A stretch of DNA of 64,000 bases, taken from contig NZ_CP011112.1 of assembly GCF_001190945.1 (NCBI RefSeq), positions 2,170,001 through 2,234,000 on the forward strand, in the 5' to 3' direction. The DNA comes from Luteipulveratus mongoliensis (lineage in GTDB: Bacteria; Actinomycetota; Actinomycetes; Actinomycetales; Dermatophilaceae). The position numbers were made by a program, and so were the translations under genes. Below are positions 41,570 to 49,971 of the stretch, one piece after another (within the stretch, counting starts at the first letter, position 1; every line of letters starts with the position of its first letter). The notes under the pieces were generated by a model. It searched no databases. It was not told the DNA's origin and saw only the letters and a list, made by a program, of their open reading frames with translations.

Positions 41570-42400
41570 ATGACGACGCTCAACGTTGACTCACACGCGA
41601 TCATCACCGGCGGCTCCAGCGGCATCGGGCTGGAGACCGCGCGGCTGCTGGCCGCACGGGGTGTGACCGTCTCGCTGGTGGCGCGGCGGCAGGAGGTGCT
41701 CGATGCAGCCGCCGAGGACCTACGTGCAGACGGGGCCACCGTGCAGGTCGCCTCTGCGGATGTGGCTGACCAAGAGAGCATCGTCGGGGCCATCAGAGGC
41801 CTGGAGTCCGCCGCGGGTCCGTGCGACGTCCTGGTCACGAGCGCGGGCCAGGCCAGGCCGGGACACTTCCTCGAGCTCGATGACGAGGTGTTCCGGCGGA
41901 TGATGGAGGTCGACTACTTCGGCACGCTGTACGCCGTGCGGGCGGTGGCACCGGGCATGGTGGCGCGAGGCGGCGGATCGATCGTGGCGGTCTCGTCCGG
42001 TGCCGCCCTGGTCGGCGTCTTCGGCTACACCGCGTACGGTCCGGCGAAGTTCGCCGTACGTGGCCTCATGGAGGCGCTGCGTTCGGAGCTGGCGCCGCAT
42101 GGCGTGCACGTGGCGTGCGCCTACCCGTCGGACGTTGATACCCCGCAGCTTGCTGAGGAGAACGAGTTCAAACCGGCGGAGACGGCAGCGATCAGCGGGA
42201 CCGTCAAGCCGGTCCGGCCCGAGCGGGTCGCAGCTGCGGTCGTGCGGTCGATCGACTCCGGCCGGTTCGCGGTCTACTCCGATCCCGGGATGGCCGCTCT
42301 GGCCGGCGTCGGACCGCTGCTGGCCCCGGTCGTCCGGCGCTTCGTCGATCGCAAGGTTCGTGCGGTGAGACGAGGGGCCGGCACCGGCCTCAGGACGTGA
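41570..42400 (+). CDS. SDR oxidoreductase (3-ketodihydrosphingosine-reductase-like)
   Basis: 276 residues. ITGGSSGIGLE (12-22), SAG at 91-93, catalytic Ser142/143, Tyr156 and Lys160 (YGPAK) are present, then AYPSDVDTPQ. The C-terminal basic helix VVRRFVDRKVRAVRR may touch the membrane, as in ketosphinganine reductase-like members. The substrate is unknown, probably a long-chain or ketone compound. Its 3' end overlaps the convergent ABC permease gene by 11 nt. Confidence 0.8.
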   Translation: MTTLNVDSHAIITGGSSGIGLETARLLAARGVTVSLVARRQEVLDAAAEDLRADGATVQVASADVADQESIVGAIRGLESAAGPCDVLVTSAGQARPGHFLELDDEVFRRMMEVDYFGTLYAVRAVAPGMVARGGGSIVAVSSGAALVGVFGYTAYGPAKFAVRGLMEALRSELAPHGVHVACAYPSDVDTPQLAEENEFKPAETAAISGTVKPVRPERVAAAVVRSIDSGRFAVYSDPGMAALAGVGPLLAPVVRRFVDRKVRAVRRGAGTGLRT

Positions 42401-43211
42401 CGTCCTTGCTGCTGAACCGCGCCCAGGCCGCCAGCCAGGCGACGACGATGTAGGTCAGGGCGACGAACACCCCGTCGACCAGCGGATCCCAGTTGATCGG
42501 GTCGCGGAACACCTCGATGAACGCCGTCCAGTGATGCGTCGGCAGATAAGGCCCCAGCCAGTCCAGCTGCGGGATCTGGTCCAGGATCAGGCTGATGACA
42601 TCGATCGCGATGACGCCGATAGCGGCGCCGATCGGCTGCTCGGTCAGGGTCGAGAGGAACAGCCCGATGGCGCCGAGCGATGCCAGGCACAGCACGACGT
42701 ACGCCGTCACGATCAGGATCCGCAGGACCGCGTCTCCCATGCCGATCTGGGTTCCTGAGAGCAGCGTCATCCGCCCGGTCCCGAACAACGGGATACCGAT
42801 CGCGGCGCCGACGACCACGATCAGGAGCGCGGCGACCGCGGCGGCGATGACGATCATCGTGAACTTCAGGACGAGCAGGCGGGTACGGCTCACGGGCACC
42901 GTCAGCAGGTAGCGCAGCGTGCCGATGTTGGCCTCGCCCGCGACGCTGTCTCCGGCCACCAGACCGATCGCCAGAGGCAGGAAGAACGGCAGCTCCATCC
43001 CCAGGGCCGCGAGCGGCACGAACAACCCGTTCTGCGTGACTGAGCCCAGGAAGTTGGGGGCTTCTGGACCCGGCGCGGAGGCGGCCACCTTGATCGAGAT
43101 CGCCAGCACGATCGGCACGGCGGCGAGCACCAGCATGCCGACCTGGTTGCGGCGCCGTCCGAGCACGAGGGTGAGCTCGGACCGGAGCAGCCGGCTGCTA
43201 CCCGCTGACAT
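42390..43211 (-). CDS. ABC-2 family permease
   Basis: 273 residues with six hydrophobic segments and an ABC-2 start (RLLRSELTLVLGRRRNQVGMLVLAAVPIVLAISIKVAA). A large external loop lies between helices 1 and 2 (APGPEAPNFLG). Works with the ATPase encoded upstream, overlapping by 14 nt. This type usually exports or relieves a membrane-active compound such as an antibiotic or lipid. Part of a unit with a LolA-like protein, opposite a two-component system that may control it. Confidence 0.85.
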   Translation of the reverse strand: MSAGSSRLLRSELTLVLGRRRNQVGMLVLAAVPIVLAISIKVAASAPGPEAPNFLGSVTQNGLFVPLAALGMELPFFLPLAIGLVAGDSVAGEANIGTLRYLLTVPVSRTRLLVLKFTMIVIAAAVAALLIVVVGAAIGIPLFGTGRMTLLSGTQIGMGDAVLRILIVTAYVVLCLASLGAIGLFLSTLTEQPIGAAIGVIAIDVISLILDQIPQLDWLGPYLPTHHWTAFIEVFRDPINWDPLVDGVFVALTYIVVAWLAAWARFSSKDVTS

Positions 43212-44133
43212 CGAAACCCTCCCCGGTCAGGGACACGAACAGGTCCTCCAGGCTGGGCTCCTCGACGGCGTACCCGAGCACAGGCACCTCGGCGCGAACC
43301 AGCGCAGGAACGACACTCGTCCGCGGCGTCTCACCGATCAGCCCGCTCGCGTGCGCATGGTCGACCTTGACGTCGTCCAGGCCGAGCTCGTGCAGCACTC
43401 GTGCCGCATCGGCCGGCCGATCCGTCTGGACCACCGCGCGGCTGGTCGTCGTGGCGCGCAGCTCGGCCACCGGTCCCTGGGCGACCAGCGCGCCCTCGTT
43501 CATGACACCGATGTGCGTGCAGATCTGCTCGACCTCGGCGAGCAGGTGGCTGGAGACAAGGACCGTGCGTCCTTCGTCGGCAAGGTCACTGACGAGGTGT
43601 CGCACCTCCCGAGTCCCTTGCGGGTCAAGGCCGTTCGTCGGTTCGTCGAGGACGAGGAGGTCTCGCGGTGACAGCAGCGCAGCGGCGATTCCGAGGCGCT
43701 GTCCCATGCCCAAGGAGTACGCCCGGTAGCGCTTGTCCGCGGCCGCCAGCAGTCCGACGCGATCGAGCGCCTCGTCGACGCGATGCGCTCTGTCACGTGG
43801 GTCCGTGCTGGCGTCCGCGTCGTCGAGTCGGCGCAGGTTGGCCCGGCCGCTGAGGTACGGGTGGAACGCCGGACCCTCCACGAGGGCGCCGACCCGCGGC
43901 AGCACGGAGGCCGCCGACGAGGGCATCGCCTCCCCGAGCAGAGAGTGCTCTCCCGCGGTGGGGCGTACGAGTCCGAGCAGCATGCGGATGGTGGTGGTCT
44001 TGCCCGAGCCGTTCGGCCCGAGGAAGCCGTACACCGAGCCGCGGGGCACGACCAGATCGATACCGGCGACGACGGTCTGGTCGCCGAATCGTTTGGTCAG
44101 CCCCGCGGACTCGACCGCGAGGGCTCCGGTCAC
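43198..44133 (-). CDS. ABC transporter ATP-binding protein
   Basis: 311 residues. Walker A GPNGSGKTT (39-47), signature YSLGMGQRLGIA (about 139-150), Walker B LLVLDEPTNGLD (about 159-170), switch His in VSSHLL. The C-terminal ~90 residues form the DUF4162-like regulatory tail of drug/lantibiotic-type ATPases. Overlaps the LolA-like gene (4 nt) and the permease gene (14 nt), so the three proteins are made from one message. Confidence 0.92.
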   Translation of the reverse strand: MTGALAVESAGLTKRFGDQTVVAGIDLVVPRGSVYGFLGPNGSGKTTTIRMLLGLVRPTAGEHSLLGEAMPSSAASVLPRVGALVEGPAFHPYLSGRANLRRLDDADASTDPRDRAHRVDEALDRVGLLAAADKRYRAYSLGMGQRLGIAAALLSPRDLLVLDEPTNGLDPQGTREVRHLVSDLADEGRTVLVSSHLLAEVEQICTHIGVMNEGALVAQGPVAELRATTTSRAVVQTDRPADAARVLHELGLDDVKVDHAHASGLIGETPRTSVVPALVRAEVPVLGYAVEEPSLEDLFVSLTGEGFDVSG

Positions 44134-45227
44134 TTGACCGCGGCGTACAGCGTCCGCGGGGGCACCGCACCGACCAGGAGCTTGCCGTCATCGGTCAGCA
44201 GCGCGGTGAACAGCGTGCCCTCCAGCTGGTGGCCTGAGCCCCACGTGCCGTGCACGCGCGGCAGCATCTTGACCAGCTGGCTGACGTCGGGACCGCTCTC
44301 CTTGCCGGACTTGGGGTTGAGCAGCTCGTCAGGCACGTTCGCCTTGAGCACGGAGGCCCAACCGGCGCCGACCACGTTGGGCGAGCTGGTCTTGAGCAGG
44401 CTGCCCAGCTGAGACGGCATGATGCCCGAGTTCTTATGTGTCGGAACGGATTTGGTCGTCACCTTGGTGCCGGGCGGCGGGTTGAAGGTGAACTGCCCGG
44501 CGTCCGGCTTGCCGAAGTCGACCGACGTGAACCCGACTTCGATCGCGGGCTTGGAGATCTTGGTCGAGTGGACCTGAACCCGCAGCGGTACGTGCGTCTT
44601 GCCGTCCACCGCGACGCGCACGTCCTTGACGAGCGTGCCGGACTGCTTGGGTGTGAGGACCAGCTCGTACGCCGCTCGCCCGGCGACCGAGGTCGTCCCC
44701 CCGACCGAGACATTGGTGCTCGGACGGAGGTCGGCGAGGATCGCGTTGCTCGTCTCCTGCGGGGTGATCGGGACTGATGTCTGTGCGCGCGTCTGCTTCG
44801 CAGGCAGCGTCAGGTGGGTCGCCGAGCGGCCCTGGCTGGACCACAGCCACACGTCGCGGCCGTTGCGGATGACGTCGGACTCGCCGTTGGACCCGAGCAG
44901 GGCGAGGCGTGCCTTGTCGTCACCGGAGGCCCAGACCCGCATGGTGTGGGTGCCGGAGATGAGGGACGACAGCTCGCTGCTGCCGCGTCCGCCGCCGGTC
45001 GGGAGCGCCGGCAGGCCCAGGTCGACCGAGGCGACCACGGTGCCGGACAGGCCTGGGATCTTCACAGTCTGCACGTCGGTCATCAGCTGGGCCGCGCTGC
45101 GCTCGGGCAGGTTGGTGTCGGCGCTCGCGCTCATCCGGCTGGCTACGGCGCTGCCGCCGATGAGGCAGGCCGCTGCCGCCACGGGGGCGGTCCATCGAAG
45201 GGACGGGTGCTCGGCGATGAGGCTCAT
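44130..45227 (-). CDS. LolA/RseB-like secreted protein linked to ABC transporter
   Basis: 365 residues with an N-terminal membrane or signal segment (about 12-30: TAPVAAAACLIGGSAVAS) and a LolA/RseB-like beta sheet: GLSGTVVASVDLG, HTMRVWASGDDKARLALL, DVWLWSSQGRSATHLTLP, AAYELVLTPK, VEVGFTSVDFG-type strands. Such proteins sense or carry lipids at the outer face of the membrane. First gene of the ABC operon, divergent from the response regulator; it may sense the stress signal or deliver the substrate. Confidence 0.8.
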   Translation of the reverse strand: MSLIAEHPSLRWTAPVAAAACLIGGSAVASRMSASADTNLPERSAAQLMTDVQTVKIPGLSGTVVASVDLGLPALPTGGGRGSSELSSLISGTHTMRVWASGDDKARLALLGSNGESDVIRNGRDVWLWSSQGRSATHLTLPAKQTRAQTSVPITPQETSNAILADLRPSTNVSVGGTTSVAGRAAYELVLTPKQSGTLVKDVRVAVDGKTHVPLRVQVHSTKISKPAIEVGFTSVDFGKPDAGQFTFNPPPGTKVTTKSVPTHKNSGIMPSQLGSLLKTSSPNVVGAGWASVLKANVPDELLNPKSGKESGPDVSQLVKMLPRVHGTWGSGHQLEGTLFTALLTDDGKLLVGAVPPRTLYAAVK

Positions 45228-45254
45228 GACTCATATGTTGCGCCCGGCCCCCTG

Positions 45255-45286
45255 TGAAGGTGCTGAGAACCTGACAGCCCTCTCAG
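45255..45286. promoter_or_regulatory. repeat elements between LolA-like gene and response regulator
   Basis: Three TGA-type half sites (TGAAGG 45255, TGAGAA 45264, TGACAG 45272) spaced 8-9 bp, plus CTGAGA/TCTCAG arms (45263-45268 and 45281-45286), just upstream of the OmpR-family regulator. A plausible autoregulatory site; not proven. Confidence 0.35.
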
Positions 45287-45310
45287 GCGCGACCATGCCA
45301 AGGTGTCGGC

Positions 45311-45967
45311 ATGCGGCTGCTGCTGGTGGAGGACGAGGAGCGCCTGGCGCTTGCCCTCCAGCGTGGGCTGGTGGCCGAGGGCTTCGTCGTCGACGTCCGC
45401 CACGACGGACACTCAGGACTCAACGCGGCTCGCCACGGCGACTACGACGCGCTGATCCTCGACATCATGCTGCCGCGGATGTCCGGGTACGACGTCGTAC
45501 GGACCCTGCGCGCCGAGCAGGTCTGGCTGCCGGTGCTGATGCTGTCGGCCAAGGACGGCGAGTACGACCAGGCGGACGGCCTGGACTACGGCGCGGACGA
45601 CTACCTCACCAAACCGTTCTCGTTCGTCGTGCTACTTGCCCGGCTGCGCGCGCTGCTCCGACGCGGCGGCGCGGCCCGAGCACCTGTGCTCACATCAGGT
45701 GACATCGAGCTCGATCCGTCGCTGCGCGAGGTGCGCCAGGGCGGCGAGACGGTGCCGCTCAGCCCACGCGAGCTGACCTTGCTGGAGTACCTCATGCGCA
45801 ACTCCGAGCGCGTCATCGGCAAGGTCGAGCTGCTCGACCACGTCTGGGACTCGGCGCAGGACACCGACCCCAACGTGGTCGAGGTCTACGTCGGCTACCT
45901 GCGCCGCAAGCTCGGGCGCGAGGCGATCCGGACGGTCCGGGGCGCCGGCTACACCTTGCGTCGATGA
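45311..45967 (+). CDS. OmpR-family response regulator
   Basis: 218 residues. The receiver domain has EDEER (7-11), phospho-acceptor Asp51 (LILDIMLPR), and the Lys of YLTKPF. The winged-helix domain spans about 125-218 (ELTLLEYLMRNSERVIGKVELLDHVWD, EVYVGYLRRKLG). It overlaps the sensor-kinase gene by 4 nt. It probably controls the divergent LolA-like/ABC operon. Confidence 0.95.
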   Translation: MRLLLVEDEERLALALQRGLVAEGFVVDVRHDGHSGLNAARHGDYDALILDIMLPRMSGYDVVRTLRAEQVWLPVLMLSAKDGEYDQADGLDYGADDYLTKPFSFVVLLARLRALLRRGGAARAPVLTSGDIELDPSLREVRQGGETVPLSPRELTLLEYLMRNSERVIGKVELLDHVWDSAQDTDPNVVEVYVGYLRRKLGREAIRTVRGAGYTLRR

Positions 45968-47343
45968 GGCTCCCGTCGCTGAGCCGGCTCACTCTCCGGT
46001 GGCGCCTGATGCTGATCGGTCTCGCGGGTGCCGCGGTGGCTCTGCTGGTCGGCAGCATCGTGCTGTCGGCCGTGCTCGGTATCGCCGGACGCCGCGCGCT
46101 GGACGAGACCGCCTCCAACGCCGCTAAGGACATCGCGCTCATCGTGACGAGCGATACCGCGCCGGACCCGTTGCCCGCATCGGGCGCTCAGTCGGTGCAG
46201 GTCGTCGACTCGCAAGGGAGAGTCGTCGCGGGGTCTGCCAATGCCGACCGTCTCACCTCCCTCCTACGACCCGCCGAGCTCGACAGAGCGCGGGACGGCC
46301 AACGACTCCAGGTGTCCGGCCGAAGGGTGGGGGCGTCCGGACCGCTGCGCGTGGTCGCCGTCCCGGTGACGCGACCGGGGGAGCGCCGAGACGCCTCGAC
46401 GGTGATCGTTGCGGTCCAGGCCGGCGACGTCCTGCACGCCGAAAAGGTTTTGAGGACAACGCTTCTCGTCGTCGCCCCGCTCATCCTGCTCGTGATGGGA
46501 CTGGTCGCGTGGTGGGTGATCGGTCGAGCCCTGCGGCCCGTCGAGCGACTGCGCGCCGGTGCCGAGACCATCAGTGGCGACGCCGGGGCGGAGCGGCTCC
46601 CGGTGCCGGCGCAGGTGGACGAGATCCAAGCCCTCGCAGTCACTCTCAACGGAATGCTCGACCGCCTCACCCACGCGCGGGAGCGGCAGCGCGGTCTGGT
46701 GGCCGATGCGGCTCACGAGCTGCGCAGCCCCCTGGCAAGCATCCAGACCCAGCTCGAGGTCGAGCAGCGCGTGAGCGGCAGCAACGCCCTCACGGACGAC
46801 CTGCTGGTCGACGTGCGCCGTCTGGCGGCACTCATCGAGGACCTGCTGCTCCTCGCACGGTCAGATGAGAACGCCTGGGTTGCTCGCAGACCCGAACCCG
46901 TAGACGTACCAACGCTTCTCGCTGACATCGCGAGGTCGTACGCCGGTGCTCGGGTGGCCGTCACCGTCACCGACTCCGCGGACACACTCACCGCCAGGGT
47001 CGTCCCCGAGGAGCTGCGACGCATCCTGACCAACCTGGTCGACAACGCCGTCCGGCACGCCTCGACGGCGGTGACGCTGACCGCAGCTGCGGACGGCGGT
47101 GAGGCGTTGATCGTGGTCGGTGACGACGGCACCGGCATCCGACCCGAGGACCGAGTGAGGGCGTTCGAACGCTTCACCCGTCTGGACGACGCTCGCGACC
47201 GTGATGCCGGCGGCAGCGGCCTCGGGCTGGCGATCGTCCAGGAGCTGGTCCATCGAGCGCGCGGCTCGGTGGTCCTGACTGACCATCCGGCCGTTGACGG
47301 GGCGACACCCGGACTTCGCGTGGAGGTCCGCGTCCCTCGCTAG
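45964..47343 (+). CDS. sensor histidine kinase
   Basis: 459 residues. Two membrane helices (about 17-38 and 160-182) enclose an extracytoplasmic sensor loop of about 120 residues. HAMP follows (about 183-235), then the H-box ADAAHELRSPLASIQTQLE with the phospho-His near 250, N-box NLVDNAVRHA, GDDGTGIRPEDR, and GGSGLGLAI in the ATPase domain. Starts inside the response-regulator stop codon. Cognate partner of that regulator. Confidence 0.95.
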   Translation: MRLPSLSRLTLRWRLMLIGLAGAAVALLVGSIVLSAVLGIAGRRALDETASNAAKDIALIVTSDTAPDPLPASGAQSVQVVDSQGRVVAGSANADRLTSLLRPAELDRARDGQRLQVSGRRVGASGPLRVVAVPVTRPGERRDASTVIVAVQAGDVLHAEKVLRTTLLVVAPLILLVMGLVAWWVIGRALRPVERLRAGAETISGDAGAERLPVPAQVDEIQALAVTLNGMLDRLTHARERQRGLVADAAHELRSPLASIQTQLEVEQRVSGSNALTDDLLVDVRRLAALIEDLLLLARSDENAWVARRPEPVDVPTLLADIARSYAGARVAVTVTDSADTLTARVVPEELRRILTNLVDNAVRHASTAVTLTAAADGGEALIVVGDDGTGIRPEDRVRAFERFTRLDDARDRDAGGSGLGLAIVQELVHRARGSVVLTDHPAVDGATPGLRVEVRVPR

Positions 47344-47383
47344 CGTCGGCACAAGCCGCGCGGACCGTCGCTCAGGCTCCAGG

Positions 47384-48451
47384 CTAGGACGGCTGAGTGA
47401 CGTGTACGACGCTGGTGCTGTCGTCGTACGCCGTTGTGGCAGTAAGGCGTTCGCCGGCCAGGGCGACTTCGAGGCGGGCGACCGCACGGCCGAGCTGGAT
47501 GTCATCCCGAGCGCGGATCCGCAGTGTGCTGGCGTCGCCGGCCGGATGGGCAGCCTCGACGCCGTCGCAGCCGTGCAGGGCCACCTGGAGAGCGCGGTCC
47601 ACCCTCTGACTCAGCGTCTCGGGGTGCACGGACTCGATGCCGACGTTCTCGGACTCGGGGGAGCCGGCCCTGATCCCAAGCGCTTCCCGGACCGCCTCGG
47701 CGCGACCGAGCGCGAACCAGTCGTCGGGTCCTGAGCGGACCAGCGAACGCGCCGACGAGCCGTCGGAGACGACGAGATGGGACAAGCCGCGGATCACGGC
47801 CGCGGGCACGCGGTCGATCTTGCCCTTGACCAGGTCTGCTGCGGCCGCGAGCTCATCGGCGAGGCAGCGGACCGTGACTGCGAGGTCGCGACCGTCGGTG
47901 TCGGCGCGTCCACGCAGGTCGTCGATGCCCTCGATCCCGGAGAGCCCGAGCGCCAGGTCCACGAGACCAGCCCGCCACGGACGCCCGGCGGTGTCACTCA
48001 GCACGACGCCGATCCGGAGGGGCTCGGTGCTGGCGGCCAAGACCTTGTCGTGGACCCAGCGCGCGCTGGCGTCGGGGTCCTGGGGCAGCAGCAGCAGATC
48101 GGCCTCGCCGGTGTTGGACGCGTCGATTCCAGCGCCCGCCATCACCGGGCCGGCATGGGCTGCGACAACGCGGGTGAGGCCGGTGCTGGTGGCGCGCTCG
48201 CTGACGACCCGGTCGGACTCTCGCAGCACCAGCTCCTGTCGGTCGCTGGGCTGTGTGGTCCGGACGACGAGGCCCTCCGCCTTGGACACCACCTTCGATG
48301 TCACCACGAGGATGTCGCCGTCCTGCAGGGGCGACCCTGCCTGCTCGAGCGCGCGCATGATGAGCAGTCCGAGGTCATCGCCCGGGCCGATCTCGGGCAG
48401 CCCTCGAACCGGGATCAGCAGCACCGCACCGGGCGGCGTGGACTCAGGCAT
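47384..48451 (-). CDS. fbiB: coenzyme F420-0:L-glutamate ligase (CofE/FbiB N-domain)
   Basis: 355 residues. Residues 1 to about 245 match CofE: LIPVRGLPEIGPGDDLGLLI, DILVVTSKVVSKAEGLVV, GVVLSDTAGRPWRAGLVDLALG, PAAVIRGL. It adds glutamates to F420-0. Mycobacterial FbiB has a C-terminal nitroreductase-like domain of about 200 residues. Here only about 105 residues follow (from REALGIRAGSPESENV), with a different sequence, so the reductase step must be done by another protein. Overlaps fbiA by 8 nt. Confidence 0.9.
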   Translation of the reverse strand: MPESTPPGAVLLIPVRGLPEIGPGDDLGLLIMRALEQAGSPLQDGDILVVTSKVVSKAEGLVVRTTQPSDRQELVLRESDRVVSERATSTGLTRVVAAHAGPVMAGAGIDASNTGEADLLLLPQDPDASARWVHDKVLAASTEPLRIGVVLSDTAGRPWRAGLVDLALGLSGIEGIDDLRGRADTDGRDLAVTVRCLADELAAAADLVKGKIDRVPAAVIRGLSHLVVSDGSSARSLVRSGPDDWFALGRAEAVREALGIRAGSPESENVGIESVHPETLSQRVDRALQVALHGCDGVEAAHPAGDASTLRIRARDDIQLGRAVARLEVALAGERLTATTAYDDSTSVVHVTQPS

Positions 48452-49427
48452 CGCGCAGATCGAGGGCCAGGTCGAGTGCTCCGCCGGCGATGCGCGCGGC
48501 GTGGTCGATGTCTCGCATCAGCAAGGGCATGCTGCGGACTGTAGGGCTTTTGCTCGCCGCTGCGGCCCGCATGGACTCCGCATCTGCGTCATCGACCAGC
48601 CAGCCGTCCAGGAAGTCGGCGTAGAGACCCGCGACACCCGATGCGCTCGACTCGACGCCGATGGCGCTCAGGCACGCATCGGCGTGGCCTCGCACGGGAG
48701 CGCCACCGACGAGCGGAGAGACGCCGACCACGGGAGCAGCGGTGCCCCGCAACGCATCTCGCACTCCTGGCACTCCGAGGATGATGCCGATCGAGACGAC
48801 CGGGTTGCTCGGCGGCAGCAGGATGACGTCAGCCGTCCGGAGGGCGTCCAGGACGCCCGGGGCAGCGGACGCCTGGTCGAGTCCGGCGACCACGAAGCGC
48901 TGTGCCGGCACAGCCGCCTGCAGGCGTACCCACCACTCCTGGAAGTGCACCGCGCGCTGCTCGCCGTCCTCCTCGAGCACCACGTGGGTCTCGACAGGGG
49001 TGTCGGTCATCGGCAGCACGGTGACGCCCTGCTCGGGCAGACCCCAGCGCTGTGCGAGCCGCGCGGTGACCTGCGAGAGCGTCTGACCCTGCGCGAGCCA
49101 CTGGCTGCGCACGATGTGGGTGCCGAAGTCGCGGTCGCCGAGCCCGAACCACTGGGGCGAGGCGCCGTACGCCTTGAGCTCGCCCTGGACGGTGTGCGTC
49201 TCGTCGGCGCGCCCCCAGCCCTGTGCTTCGTGCACGCCGCCACCAAGGGTGTAGACGAGCGTGTCGAGGTCGGGGCAGACCCGGAGACCGAACAAGGTGA
49301 TGTCGTCGCCGGTGTTGCCGATCACGGTGAGGGAGTGGGGTCCGTCGGTGCGGGCCTCGAGGTGGCGGAGGAGCCCACGCAGAAAACGGGCTCCGCCGAC
49401 GCCACCCGCCAGGGCGGTGATGCGCAT
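48444..49427 (-). CDS. fbiA: 2-phospho-L-lactate/PEP transferase (CofD/FbiA)
   Basis: 327 residues. The start MRITALAGGVGGARFLRGLL, then IGNTGDDITLFGLRVCPDLDTLVYTLGG and LLPPSNPVVSIGIILGVPGVRDAL, are CofD hallmarks. It joins the lactyl/PEP guanosine diphosphate to the deazaflavin Fo to make (dehydro-)F420-0. Divergent from whiB, as in mycobacteria. First gene of the fbiAB pair. Confidence 0.95.
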   Translation of the reverse strand: MRITALAGGVGGARFLRGLLRHLEARTDGPHSLTVIGNTGDDITLFGLRVCPDLDTLVYTLGGGVHEAQGWGRADETHTVQGELKAYGASPQWFGLGDRDFGTHIVRSQWLAQGQTLSQVTARLAQRWGLPEQGVTVLPMTDTPVETHVVLEEDGEQRAVHFQEWWVRLQAAVPAQRFVVAGLDQASAAPGVLDALRTADVILLPPSNPVVSIGIILGVPGVRDALRGTAAPVVGVSPLVGGAPVRGHADACLSAIGVESSASGVAGLYADFLDGWLVDDADAESMRAAAASKSPTVRSMPLLMRDIDHAARIAGGALDLALDLRDA

Positions 49428-49501
49428 GCGCGACAGTCTCTCAAGCGGTCCGCCGAGCCGACCGTGGGGGCGGAATTGTGCACCCCCGGAGAAACTCGCG
49501 C

Positions 49502-49531
49502 TTGACGAATGGCGAAATACACGCGTGTAAT
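49502..49531 (+). promoter_or_regulatory. whiB promoter with palindromic spacer
   Basis: TTGACG (49502-49507), 18-bp spacer, TGTAAT (49526-49531). The perfect palindrome TACACGCGTGTA (49518-49529) lies in the spacer and overlaps the -10, where a bound protein would block polymerase. The leader to the GTG at 49601 is about 65 nt and ends in GGAGGAG. Confidence 0.6.
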
Positions 49532-49600
49532 TGCAGTGTTGTTGTTCGGCCGCGACAGCACTGCACAGGCAAACGACCCGCGATCAGTCGAGGAGGAGAC

Positions 49601-49873
49601 GTGCACGAGCTGCAGCTGATCAGCATGCACGACGACGCGCAGGGAGAAGACGGCGAGGAGTCCTGGCAAGAGAATGCGCTGTGCGCACAGACGGACCCGG
49701 AGGCGTTCTTCCCTGAGAAGGGCGGCTCCACCCGCGAGGCCAAGAAGGTCTGCGTCGGGTGCGAGGTCCGCTCCGAGTGCCTGCAGTACGCCCTTGAGCA
49801 CGACGAGAGGTTCGGCATCTGGGGAGGGCTCTCGGAGCGCGAGCGCCGAAAGCTGAAGAAGCGCGCGGTCTGA
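49601..49873 (+). CDS. whiB2: WhiB-family iron-sulfur regulator (WhiB2/WhmD-like)
   Basis: 90 residues. Four cysteines hold the [4Fe-4S] cluster: Cys28, Cys51, Cys54, Cys60 (C-x22-C-x2-C-x5-C). GIWGG (72-76) is the beta-turn that contacts sigma-A region 4, and ERRKLKKR is the basic DNA-binding tail. The acidic N-terminus is family-typical. The GTG at 49601 is chosen because AGGAGGAG precedes it by a few bases. The position next to fbiA matches Rv3260c, a regulator needed for septation. Confidence 0.92.
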   Translation: MHELQLISMHDDAQGEDGEESWQENALCAQTDPEAFFPEKGGSTREAKKVCVGCEVRSECLQYALEHDERFGIWGGLSERERRKLKKRAV

Positions 49874-49920
49874 CCGCGCGTCTCCTTGGGAGCGGCCGGG
49901 CTGACTGGCATGGTCAGGAC

Positions 49921-49971
49921 ATGACCACGCCACCCGGCGTTTCAGGCCCAGTGTGCGTGAGCGACTCATGA
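49921..49971 (+). other. possible 16-codon leader ORF coupled to the glycosyltransferase gene
   Basis: ATG at 49921 to TGA at 49969-49971 (MTTPPGVSGPVCVSDS). The stop overlaps the ATG at 49968 of the next gene (ATGA), so translation could be coupled. There is no strong ribosome site for the ORF itself. Confidence 0.3.
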
